A DNA stretch of 53,219 nt, taken from assembly GCA_041859045.1 (NCBI GenBank), contig JBHELB010000024.1:1-53219 (forward strand), in the 5' to 3' direction. Shown here one piece after another: positions 45,987-53,219 of this stretch. Origin of the DNA: JBHELB01 sp041859045. Its GTDB lineage: Bacteria > Hydrogenedentota > Hydrogenedentia > Hydrogenedentales > SLHB01. A model generated the notes under the pieces. It was given only the letters and a program-made list of their open reading frames with translations, had not been told where the DNA came from and ran no database searches. The translations under genes and the position numbers were made by a program. How positions within the stretch are numbered: the first letter of the stretch is position 1; each line of letters starts with the position of its first letter.

Positions 45987-48179
45987 ATGACTTCCATGAA
46001 AATTTGGCGCAATTGGAGTGCAGGTCTGGTCGTGCTGTTTTGGCTGGCGGCGGGGCTTGCATGGGCGCAGACTCCTGCGGAAAGTACGGGCGAGTCGCCC
46101 GCCATCGCGCGGCTGAATCAGCAAATCGTGCGGCTTGCGGAGCGCATCGCCGTGGAAGAACAGGCGTTGGCGGCGCTACCCGCGGGGAGTCCCACGGAGG
46201 CGCTGGACCAGCGTATTCGGTTACTGCGTTGGACGAAGCGCAGCTATGAGAACCAACTGAATTCGCTTGAGTCCTTGAGCGCGATCGAGCGCGACACCGC
46301 CAAGGTGCGCGACGAAATCGCTTCGTTTACGGGCTTGCCCGAGCCGCCGCCGTACACCATAGACATGGTGGACGCCCTGCGCGACGCCGTCGATGCGCGC
46401 CAAGCCGTCGTGGACACCGAGAGCCGCAATGTTGAGCGTGCGGCGCTGGCGCTGGAGAAGGCGGAGGCGGATGTAAGGTCGGCGCGGACGGCGGCGAGCG
46501 CTGCCGGGGCGGATGAGGCCGCGCGTATGCAGGCCGCTATGGCCGAGGCCATCGTCGAGGAGGCCAAGGCCCGCCTCGAACTGGCTAAGCGGACGGCGGC
46601 GCTGAGGGTCGAGGAAAAGCAACTGGCGGAGAAGCGGGCCGCCGTTGCGCCGGCGCAACTGTCGTTCACGTATGAGAACCTGCAGAAATTGCAGGCCTCG
46701 ATTGAAGAACGCCGCAAAACGGTGCAGAAAGACCTCGATAAAGCGCGAACGACGCTCGATCGGCGGCTCGATGCGCGAGCAGCGGCGTTGACGGCGCTGG
46801 CCGTGCCGCCCGATCCGTCGCAGCAGGAAATGGCGCAGGCGCAGTTTGCAGCGGTGAGCGCAGAGTTGGACGCCGCGCGTACGGACGTAACCGTTTTGGA
46901 AACCGTGCTGGGCACGTTCGACAACGAGGCCACCCTCTGGCCGATCCGACAGCGCGTGGTCAATGGACTGCTCCAGGATGGATTCGCCGCGAAGGTCCAG
47001 GCGGTATTGTCTGAACTGGACGTGAACGAGCCCGCGCTGCGCTCCGAACTCGCCACGGTCCAGACGCAACTCGGGAATCCGCAGGATACGTCGCCCGGGC
47101 AATCCGACGCGCTTTCGGCCGCGGCCACGCGCATCGCCAACGCGTTGCACCAACGCGAGACACGGCTCGAAGACGGCCTCTCGCGATTGGCGGAGGTGCG
47201 CAAGCTGGCCCGGCGCATCGAGCAGGAAATCAACGAGAAAGCCCCGCCCGTGCCGTGGCAAGAGCGCATCGCGAAGTACCACAGCCGCATTCGCGAAATC
47301 CTCGATTACGCGCCGTTCTCCATTGGAGACAACCCGATCTCGCTGGGGAAAGTGGTCAGCGCGTTTCTCGTGTTCACCATCGGCCTGTTCGTCAGCCGCC
47401 GCGTGGCGCGCGCCGCCGGCCGCGTGGCGCAGCAGCGGTTCCACGCCGACCAGAACGCCGCGCTCTCGTTCGAGAAAGTCCTGTTTTACGTGCTGATCGT
47501 GTTCGTGTTGCTGTTCACGCTCAGCGCCGTGCGCATTCCCCTCACGGTGTTCACGTTCTTCGGCGGCGCGGTCGCCATCGGCGTCGGTTTTGGCGCACAG
47601 AACCTCATCAGCAATTTCATCAGCGGGCTGATCCTGCTCTTCGAGCGGCCGATCAAGATCGGCGACGTGGTGGAAGTGGAAGGGAAGACCGGACGGATTG
47701 AAAACATCGGCGCGCGCTGTTCGCGCCTGCGACTTTTCAACGGCATCGACATCCTCGTGCCCAACAGCGCCTTCCTCGAAAAGAGCGTCACAAACTGGAC
47801 CCTTTCCGACGCCGTACTGCGCGGCTCCGTCGAACTAGGCGTCGTATACGGATCGCCCGTACGCTTGGTGTCGAAGCTGATGTGCGAGGCCGCTGCGGAT
47901 CACAGCAAAATTCTCAAACGTCCCGAGCCGACCGTTGTTTTCAAGGACTTTGGCGACAACGCCCTCGTGTTTGAGCTCTTCTTCTGGCTCGACCTCGCCA
48001 AAGACGCCGACATGCGGTCTGTCTCCAGCGACTTGCGCTACCACATCGAATCCATGTTCCGCGAAGCCGGAATTGCCTTCGCCGCGCCTCAACGCGACAT
48101 CACGGTTTCCTCTCCTCAGCCTCTGCGTATCGAAATTGTCCCCCCAGATACCGACCCAGAGACGCCCGATAAAGAATGA
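45987..48179 (+). CDS. Large MscS-family mechanosensitive channel with coiled-coil periplasmic domain
   Basis: 730 residues. A cleavable signal peptide (SAGLVVLFWLAAGLAWAQ) is followed by about 400 residues of coiled coil, as in MscK/YbdG-like large channels. The channel domain (about 450-710) includes the pore helix GGAVAIGVGFGAQNLISNFISGLILLFERPIKIGD and the beta-domain segment SRLRLFNGIDILVPNSAFLEKSVTNWTLSD. It releases solutes on osmotic downshock. ATG 45987 is preceded by GAGGTGAG. Confidence 0.94.
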   Translation: MTSMKIWRNWSAGLVVLFWLAAGLAWAQTPAESTGESPAIARLNQQIVRLAERIAVEEQALAALPAGSPTEALDQRIRLLRWTKRSYENQLNSLESLSAIERDTAKVRDEIASFTGLPEPPPYTIDMVDALRDAVDARQAVVDTESRNVERAALALEKAEADVRSARTAASAAGADEAARMQAAMAEAIVEEAKARLELAKRTAALRVEEKQLAEKRAAVAPAQLSFTYENLQKLQASIEERRKTVQKDLDKARTTLDRRLDARAAALTALAVPPDPSQQEMAQAQFAAVSAELDAARTDVTVLETVLGTFDNEATLWPIRQRVVNGLLQDGFAAKVQAVLSELDVNEPALRSELATVQTQLGNPQDTSPGQSDALSAAATRIANALHQRETRLEDGLSRLAEVRKLARRIEQEINEKAPPVPWQERIAKYHSRIREILDYAPFSIGDNPISLGKVVSAFLVFTIGLFVSRRVARAAGRVAQQRFHADQNAALSFEKVLFYVLIVFVLLFTLSAVRIPLTVFTFFGGAVAIGVGFGAQNLISNFISGLILLFERPIKIGDVVEVEGKTGRIENIGARCSRLRLFNGIDILVPNSAFLEKSVTNWTLSDAVLRGSVELGVVYGSPVRLVSKLMCEAAADHSKILKRPEPTVVFKDFGDNALVFELFFWLDLAKDADMRSVSSDLRYHIESMFREAGIAFAAPQRDITVSSPQPLRIEIVPPDTDPETPDKE

Positions 48180-48286
48180 TCGAAGGCGCTCACACGGATT
48201 GCATCTCCGAGGTGATTGTGTCAGGCTTTGCGTTCCGCGTGGATGCGGGTAAGAGATCGGTAGGTTGAGTAACAAGGAGCGAGGGC

Positions 48287-49450
48287 ATGTATCCGAATCT
48301 GAGCAGACTGGTAAAGGCGAAGACGGGCCGGTGTTCGTCGTGGGACAAAACGGGGCGCAACGCGGATGTGTGGTGGTGGAGTCCGGGCGAAACACGGGTG
48401 CTCGCGGACATCAAGGGACCGGGCAAAATCACGCATATCTGGATGACGCAATTCCATCACTACCGCGAGTGTCTGCTGAAAATCACGTGGGATAACGCGA
48501 AGCGGCCAAGTGTGCTCGTGCCGTTGGGCGATTTCTTCTGCCTGGGCCATGGCATCGTAAACTCGTTCCAGAACGCGTTGTTCACGGCGTCGACTCCGCG
48601 CAACAACAGCGTGATGCTGGGCTGCGCGCTGAACTGCTACGCGCCGATGCCGTTTCGTGAGCGGGCATTGATTGAATTGGTCAACGAGAGCCGCGAGGAG
48701 CATGCGAACTACTTCTACGTCGATTACGAGACGTACGACACGGCTCCGGACGAAGAAGAACTGTATTTCCACGCGGAATGGCGGCGCGAAAACCCGTTCG
48801 GCGGCTGGGGCGGCGAGGTCATCGCGAATATGCCCGAGGCGAACGTGGTGAACAAAGAGCGCACGGCGTTCGAAAACAACTACGTGATCCTCGACACGAA
48901 GGGCAAGGGGCACTACATCGGATGCAACCTGAGCGTGACGAATTTCCAGGGGTCGTGGTGGGGTGAAGGCGACGACATGATCTGGGTCGATGGGTATAAG
49001 TGGCCGCCGGATCTGCACGGCACAGGCAGCGAAGACTACCTGAACCAGGCCTGGGGCATGCAGGACAACGCCTACTTGCGGAACGGGTCGTCGATCCATG
49101 AGCACAACACCAACGGCTACCAGACGAGCTACGTGCTGCATCTCGAAAACCCCGTGCGTTACCAGAAGTCGATCAAGGTGACCATCGAGCACGGCCACGG
49201 CAACCACCTGTGCAACGAGATGAGCAGCACCGCGTACTGGTACGCGGACAAGCCCACCGCGGCGTGCGCGGTTCCGGCGGTGCAGAAGCGCCTGCCCGTG
49301 TTGCGCGACAACACCGGCCAGTGGGCAAACCCGAAGCAAGGCCAGACCACCTCGCGCGTCATCAAACCGAACAAGGAAATGCGCGCGATGAAGGCCCAGT
49401 GGAAGAAAAAGAATCCGCCCAACAAAAAGATGCGCCACACCGCAGGCTAA
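48287..49450 (+). CDS. DUF2961-family protein
   Basis: 387 residues. The DUF2961 fold begins at the start (SRLVKAKTGRCSSWD, DIKGPGKITHIWMTQ) and contains WGEGDDMIWVDG and HGTGSEDYLNQAWG, where acidic residues resemble a glycosidase site. Related proteins are carbohydrate-active (beta-sandwich fructosidase-like), though this member has no signal peptide. ATG 48287 has AAGGAG seven bases upstream. A long hairpin follows the stop. Confidence 0.88.
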   Translation: MYPNLSRLVKAKTGRCSSWDKTGRNADVWWWSPGETRVLADIKGPGKITHIWMTQFHHYRECLLKITWDNAKRPSVLVPLGDFFCLGHGIVNSFQNALFTASTPRNNSVMLGCALNCYAPMPFRERALIELVNESREEHANYFYVDYETYDTAPDEEELYFHAEWRRENPFGGWGGEVIANMPEANVVNKERTAFENNYVILDTKGKGHYIGCNLSVTNFQGSWWGEGDDMIWVDGYKWPPDLHGTGSEDYLNQAWGMQDNAYLRNGSSIHEHNTNGYQTSYVLHLENPVRYQKSIKVTIEHGHGNHLCNEMSSTAYWYADKPTAACAVPAVQKRLPVLRDNTGQWANPKQGQTTSRVIKPNKEMRAMKAQWKKKNPPNKKMRHTAG

Positions 49451-49468
49451 GCGGGAAGCGTATCGTGT

Positions 49469-49509
49469 GCGCAGGGGGGGATGTTCTTGCCAGAACATCC
49501 CCCCTGCGC
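49469..49509. terminator. Large GC-rich hairpin, possible terminator
   Basis: GCGCAG plus a G run and ATGTTCT (49469-49487) pair with the complement at 49492-49509 around a four-base loop, with one extra G. No T tract follows, so termination is plausible but not certain. Confidence 0.6.
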
Positions 49510-49537
49510 TTCAAGAGGATGACGCGGGAGGTTGACT

Positions 49538-50311
49538 ATGAATCCATTCACAGACAGAGCTGCGGCAAAACGGTATGCGATGGCGAGGCCGTACTATCAT
49601 CCCGCCGTGATTGAGCTTATTCGCGCCTATCTGAACTTAGACGTCCCCATTGGCCAAGTGCTCGACGTCGCCTGCGGGACTGGCCAATCGAGTCTAGCCC
49701 TCAAGGAGATCGCGCGCCGCATTATCGGCGTCGACGGTTCGCAGGCCATGTTGGCGGAAGCCGTAAAGGATGCGACAATCTCCTATGTGCGCGCGGACGC
49801 GGAGCATTTGCCCTTTGCCGAGGCGACGTTCGATCTGATTACGGTAAGCTCGGCGTTTCACTGGTTTGATCAGGAGGCGTTTCTCGTGGGCGTGAACCGA
49901 CTGCTTTCCCCTTCTGGATGGTTGGTCGTCTATGAGAACAACTTTCAGGGCGGAAGAATGCGCGGGCGTCCGGAATTTGGCGAGTGGTTTCGGGGTGAAT
50001 ATCTTGCCCAATTTCCAAGCCCGCCAAGACGCGGAGAGCCGCTGGATGAACAGCGGGCCGCGGCCGCCGGTTTTTGCTTCGCCAATCGCCAGCGCTACGC
50101 CAATGAGGTTACGTTTACCAAGGAAGCGCTGACGAATTATCTAACGACTCAGAGCAACATCATCGCCGCCCTTGACGAAGGTCGATGGACCTTGGGGGCT
50201 GTGCAAGAGTGGCTGTGTTCCTCACTTGAATCCTATTTCTCGGATCGAGACGCCGTATTCGAATTCGGCGGCGAGATATGGTACCTCCAGAAGAAGCTAG
50301 CATTGGCGTAA
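49538..50311 (+). CDS. Class I SAM-dependent methyltransferase
   Basis: 257 residues. Motif I is VLDVACGTGQSS (near 42), motif II VDGSQAML, and motif IV/post-I segment DLITVSSAFHWFD. It resembles the small-molecule methyltransferases of the UbiE/Tam type. ATG 49538 has GGGAGG seven bases upstream. Its substrate is unknown and its neighbours do not help. Confidence 0.87.
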   Translation: MNPFTDRAAAKRYAMARPYYHPAVIELIRAYLNLDVPIGQVLDVACGTGQSSLALKEIARRIIGVDGSQAMLAEAVKDATISYVRADAEHLPFAEATFDLITVSSAFHWFDQEAFLVGVNRLLSPSGWLVVYENNFQGGRMRGRPEFGEWFRGEYLAQFPSPPRRGEPLDEQRAAAAGFCFANRQRYANEVTFTKEALTNYLTTQSNIIAALDEGRWTLGAVQEWLCSSLESYFSDRDAVFEFGGEIWYLQKKLALA

Positions 50312-50409
50312 GTTGATCCGCTGGGAAAGAAGGTCTAGACCGAATAGCAAGAGAAAGGCGCGGGCCTGGATGCCCCGCGCGTCAATCAAAGCGCGGAGCG
50401 GACATTCTC

Positions 50410-50853
50410 ATGAAACGTGCGTTGTGGATTGTCGTTGCGGCGTGTTGCGTGTGGTGTTGGGGCGCTGCCGCGGCGGAAACGCCGGGGGACGACGGGCTAT
50501 GGCGGCTTGTCGCAATTCCCGCTCTGGTCAAACGCCTAGACGACTCTCGCCGGATTAAAGCGCGGCAACTTTACTTTCACACGTCGGGCGGCTTCGAGGG
50601 GATAGCGCATTACTCTCCAGATGTCGTTACGGATGTTTTGGCGACAGTTCTTCCGGGGATAGCACACGAAAGCTTTGGCCAAATCCAGAGCGGCGGATCG
50701 GATCAGGAACGGCGAGAGGTAATAGACGCCTGGCGGGTATATTTGTACCATCTGGAAAACGGTCTTCCATCGGCCGAGCAAGGGACTCCGGGACCTGGGA
50801 AATCGCGACTGATTCCCGCGCGAGGCTTGTCGCGGCGCGCAGGCATTGTGTAG
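50410..50853 (+). CDS. Small secreted hypothetical protein
   Basis: 147 residues. It starts with a signal peptide (ALWIVVAACCVWCWGAAAAE) and has no domain I recognise. The ATG at 50410 is preceded by GGAGCGG. The C-terminal half is low in hydrophobics. It is flanked by two methyltransferase genes. Confidence 0.55.
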   Translation: MKRALWIVVAACCVWCWGAAAAETPGDDGLWRLVAIPALVKRLDDSRRIKARQLYFHTSGGFEGIAHYSPDVVTDVLATVLPGIAHESFGQIQSGGSDQERREVIDAWRVYLYHLENGLPSAEQGTPGPGKSRLIPARGLSRRAGIV

Positions 50854-50903
50854 ACTAGGCGGCGTTGTGCGTGGGAAAAAAGCGAGCAAGGGATTATTTC
50901 AGG

Positions 50904-51785
50904 ATGACTACGCGCGGAACGGATGCGGGCGGCAAGGGCGCCGGATTGACGGGCCTGATATTGGCCAGACTGCGGAAGCTCCCGGGGCTCCTGCGCGTAT
51001 TGGGCGGTGCCTTTGCGTATGAAGCCCGTCATCACGGGTTCCGGGCCGCGCTGAGGTATGCGGCGTGCGACCTCCACAAACGTTACGTCAAGTTCATGAA
51101 CGAACGTTCGCGCGCGCCGCGCGTGGAATGTCCGTGCTGCGGCTGGACGGGCTACGATTTCGACCCGCTGTACGGCGTGGGCTTCTGGATTAAGCGCGAG
51201 ACCTGCCCAAAATGCGGCTCGAGCAGCCGTCACCGCGGCGTGCAGGTGTACTTAACCCGGCACGAGAACGCCGTCGAGCGGTTCCAGGGGCTCTTGGTGA
51301 ATTTCGCCCCGGAGGCGCAGATATTTGGGTTGTTCGCCAATCAGCCGCGTTGGCAGTATGTGGCGGCCGACCTCGCGCTGTTCAAGCTCGAGCAGGCCCG
51401 CGGGCGCGCAGTCCAGGTGGACATTTCCCATACGCCGATTCGCGACGCCTGCGCGGATGTCGTCGTGTGTTTTCACCTCTTGGAGCATTTGCAGGACGAG
51501 CGCCCGGCCATCGAAGAAATCCGCCGTATTCTCAAACCGGGCGGCGTGGCGTATATCATGGTGCCAATCGATCTACGCTTGACCGAGTCCACCTATTTTG
51601 GAAAAGCGCACCCTGACTACTTCTATCACTTCTGGTCGCACGGCCTGGACTTCAAAGAAAAATTGCGCGCGTTTGAGTGCGAAGAGGTTTGGCCACGTCA
51701 TTACATGTCGCCCGAAGAGCAATTCCGGTACAGCGTGCCTGACAAGGAAATCATTCACCGCTGCGCAAAGCCTGTCGCGGAATAA
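50904..51785 (+). CDS. Methyltransferase with N-terminal zinc ribbon
   Basis: 293 residues. CPCCGWTGYDF and CPKCGSSSRHRG form a four-cysteine zinc ribbon (about residues 73-110). It is followed by a degenerate SAM-methyltransferase fold, ISHTPIRDACADVVVCFHLLEHLQDE and RRILKPGGVAYIMVPI (about 190-230), typical of glycan or lipid methyltransferases. ATG 50904 is taken as the start because the earlier GTG 50865 lacks a ribosome site. It ends about 160 bases before tRNA-Pro. Confidence 0.82.
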   Translation: MTTRGTDAGGKGAGLTGLILARLRKLPGLLRVLGGAFAYEARHHGFRAALRYAACDLHKRYVKFMNERSRAPRVECPCCGWTGYDFDPLYGVGFWIKRETCPKCGSSSRHRGVQVYLTRHENAVERFQGLLVNFAPEAQIFGLFANQPRWQYVAADLALFKLEQARGRAVQVDISHTPIRDACADVVVCFHLLEHLQDERPAIEEIRRILKPGGVAYIMVPIDLRLTESTYFGKAHPDYFYHFWSHGLDFKEKLRAFECEEVWPRHYMSPEEQFRYSVPDKEIIHRCAKPVAE

Positions 51786-51946
51786 ACGCTGGCGAATTCG
51801 GCCAAAATACCGTCGATTCCCGTAGTGGACTTGTCGCCACCGGCGCCGAGGATGAGCGATTTTCGTCCGTGTACTTCGGCGCGAAACCGTGGAACGACTC
51901 AAAAGTTGATTTCCGTCCCGCCAATTCGTACACTCCCTCTTACGGT

Positions 51947-52024
51947 CGGGGTGTAGCGCAGCCCGGTTAGCGCGCTTCGTTCGGGACGAAGAGGCCGGTG
52001 GTTCGAATCCACTCACCCCGACCA
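51947..52024 (+). tRNA. tRNA-Pro (anticodon CGG)
   Basis: The acceptor stem CGGGGTG pairs with CACCCCG. The anticodon stem CTTCG/CGAAG holds a seven-base loop TTCGGGA with CGG at the centre. The T-arm contains GGTTCGAATCC and CCA is encoded. The sequence closely follows bacterial tRNA-Pro genes. It abuts AT-richer DNA with mobile-element genes. Confidence 0.97.
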
Positions 52025-52486
52025 TTTCCTTTCTTTTTTGGACTTCTCTATTCGCTTGCTTGCCGTTTTTTCCTTTCCTCGCTACTCGCCCTCATCTCGG
52101 CCTTTATTTACAGGCTTTTTGTGATGTTGCCTCTTTCAAATTAGGTGCCGTTCAAGGTGCCGTGGGGGGCACATTTTGAGGCACTTTTGGGCCTGATCGT
52201 CTCTGTTTTGCCTCTTGTTCTCTGAATCAAGGTGCCTAGTCAAAATCCGGCACGTTATTGCAGCGCAACGGGTTACGAGGGCGTTTTTTGTTTTCCGCTG
52301 TCGCTCCTAACGGAGAGGCATTCGTTATCGAAAAATCTAGCAAACTCGCGCGCAATGTAGATTTTCCGCATCGCGAATGGCGTTTCGCTGTGTCTTGGGC
52401 CTGGCTGCTGAACTTCTTTCTCGCGTTTCCGGTAGATATCCATCGAACGTAATCACGGTGGAACCAAGGACTTCTGGAGACGACCG
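52025..52486. other. AT-richer region after the tRNA
   Basis: No clear gene. It contains a short direct repeat AGGTGCCGT (52143-52151 and 52155-52163), a further GGTGCC at 52231 and inverted GGCAC units. A 57-codon minus-strand frame without a start ends near 52141; it could be the tail of a decayed gene. Confidence 0.5.
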
Positions 52487-52717
52487 ATGGAAACCTGTAC
52501 GACCGACCCCGAGCTCATGACCCCGCATGAACGGCAAGAAGAAGTGGCCACGTTGTTGGCGCGGGGCTTCCTGCGTGGCCACATCCGGCACGTTGATTCT
52601 CGCGATGTCGTTTCGCCGCCGCCGTGGGAACTTGCTTTTCCTCTCGAACAGAGCGTCCATGGTGTTCGCCCGTCAAACAGGCGGGCCGAACCGGAGAAAG
52701 GAGAGCAGTCATGTTAG
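52487..52717 (+). CDS. Small hypothetical protein of a mobile element
   Basis: 76 residues, with TGGAGA upstream of ATG 52487. It overlaps the next gene by seven bases. I recognise no domain; small genes in this position often precede DUF2924 and a recombinase. Confidence 0.55.
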   Translation: METCTTDPELMTPHERQEEVATLLARGFLRGHIRHVDSRDVVSPPPWELAFPLEQSVHGVRPSNRRAEPEKGEQSC

Positions 52718-53211
52718 ACGCAACGGCGCGGCAAGAGACGGAGAAGCGCAAGAGGATTCTAAACAGGGTTTCGGCGCTCGAACGAATGAACGGCCCTGAA
52801 CTGCGTGAGCAGTGGCTTGTTTTGTTCGGCAGCGAACCGCCGGCGTGTCGCTCGACGGTGCTGGTGCGACGGATGGCGCACCGCATTCAGGAGCTGGCGT
52901 ATGGGGCCACGTCTGACGAGGTCAAGCGTCGTCTCGAGGAACGGCGTCAAGCCTTGGGCCTGAATGACCTGGGGCTCAGCGCTCGAAGCGGAAAGCAGCG
53001 CAAAGATGCTCCGATCGTCGGCACGCGTTTCGTGCGCGAGTGGGACGGCCAACGTTGGGAAGTGACGGTCACGCATGACGGCTATGAGTTCCGGGGCAAG
53101 ACCTACCGCAGCCTGAGCGCTATCGCAAAAGCGATCACGGGGACGCACTGGAATGGGCGCGCGTTCTTCGGACTATATCGTCCACGACCGGCAGGGAAGG
53201 AACGGTCATGA
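52711..53211 (+). CDS. DUF2924-family protein
   Basis: 166 residues. Family signatures are LREQWLVLFGSEPPA, LVRRMAHRIQELAYG and the C-terminal FRGKTYRSLSAIAKAITGTHWNGRAFFGL. DUF2924 genes are regular companions of serine recombinases in prophages and integrated elements. ATG 52711 has AAAGGAG upstream. Its stop overlaps the next start codon (ATGA). Confidence 0.92.
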   Translation: MLDATARQETEKRKRILNRVSALERMNGPELREQWLVLFGSEPPACRSTVLVRRMAHRIQELAYGATSDEVKRRLEERRQALGLNDLGLSARSGKQRKDAPIVGTRFVREWDGQRWEVTVTHDGYEFRGKTYRSLSAIAKAITGTHWNGRAFFGLYRPRPAGKERS

Positions 53212-53219
53212 GCAGAACC
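53208..53219 (+). CDS. Start of the next gene, cut by the window end
   Basis: ATG 53208 overlaps the DUF2924 stop and reads Met-Ser-Arg-Thr before the window ends. By the usual order of such elements it could be a recombinase, but four residues cannot show it. Confidence 0.35.

Noticed and set aside
52030..52310. Integrase C-terminal remnant on the minus strand
   Set aside because: The 57-codon frame has no start and no recognisable integrase motif; it is noted only as possible decay.

Overview
The window is GC-rich bacterial chromosome, mostly housekeeping, with one restriction-modification locus and the edge of a mobile element. Several things point to an uncultured lineage near the PVC/Hydrogenedentota group: a large PKD-repeat lipoprotein fused to a PqaA-type domain, a DUF2961 protein, a GH42 relative, a sodium:solute symporter with a small partner, and many gene-family variants. 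This placement is inference from gene content only; no 16S rRNA is present.

Layout. 1-2063: the tail of an unidentified gene, tmRNA (ssrA, minus strand) and a tandem universal stress protein. 2117-10711: a fused MFS/spermidine-synthase-like membrane protein, a membrane-anchored coiled-coil protein and a 1525-residue PKD/PqaA lipoprotein. A nested palindrome and two copies of a dispersed repeat lie between these genes. 11491-17801: a promoter followed by recO, lepA, two tandem signal peptidases and hemW, read as one operon. 17816-24652: symporter plus partner, Wzz-like protein, Gfo/Idh/MocA oxidoreductase, a GH42-fold protein lacking both expected catalytic glutamates, and a PseG-like protein. 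24712-25302: PrxQ-type peroxiredoxin.

25353-29887 is the most interesting part. It is a compact transcription unit with a good promoter, four overlapping genes and a strong terminator. The genes are a C39-like papain-fold peptidase with a Lys/Arg-rich tail, a RimK-like ATP-grasp ligase with a RLAN-type N-terminal domain, a GCS2-type carboxylate-amine ligase and an N-formylglutamate amidohydrolase-family enzyme. Together they look like a make, attach and trim system for an amino-acid or peptide tag, or a small peptide-like metabolite. The substrate is unknown.

29958-34385 (minus) holds a thioesterase and the classic rpmH-rnpA-yidD-yidC-jag cluster under a near-perfect sigma-70 promoter. 34515-37357 is an MmeI-like single-chain restriction-modification gene, split by an apparent one-base shift in a G run and compositionally mosaic. 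37609-40823 is a sugar or sugar-alcohol catabolic operon (class II aldolase, zinc MDR dehydrogenase, SDR). 40892-44925 (minus) holds cyclophilin, pheA and a UvrD/PcrA helicase. 45141-51785 holds a lipoprotein, an MscS channel, the DUF2961 protein, two methyltransferases and a small secreted protein. At 51947-52024 lies tRNA-Pro(CGG), followed by AT-richer sequence and a DUF2924 gene typical of recombinase-bearing mobile elements, which continues past the window end.
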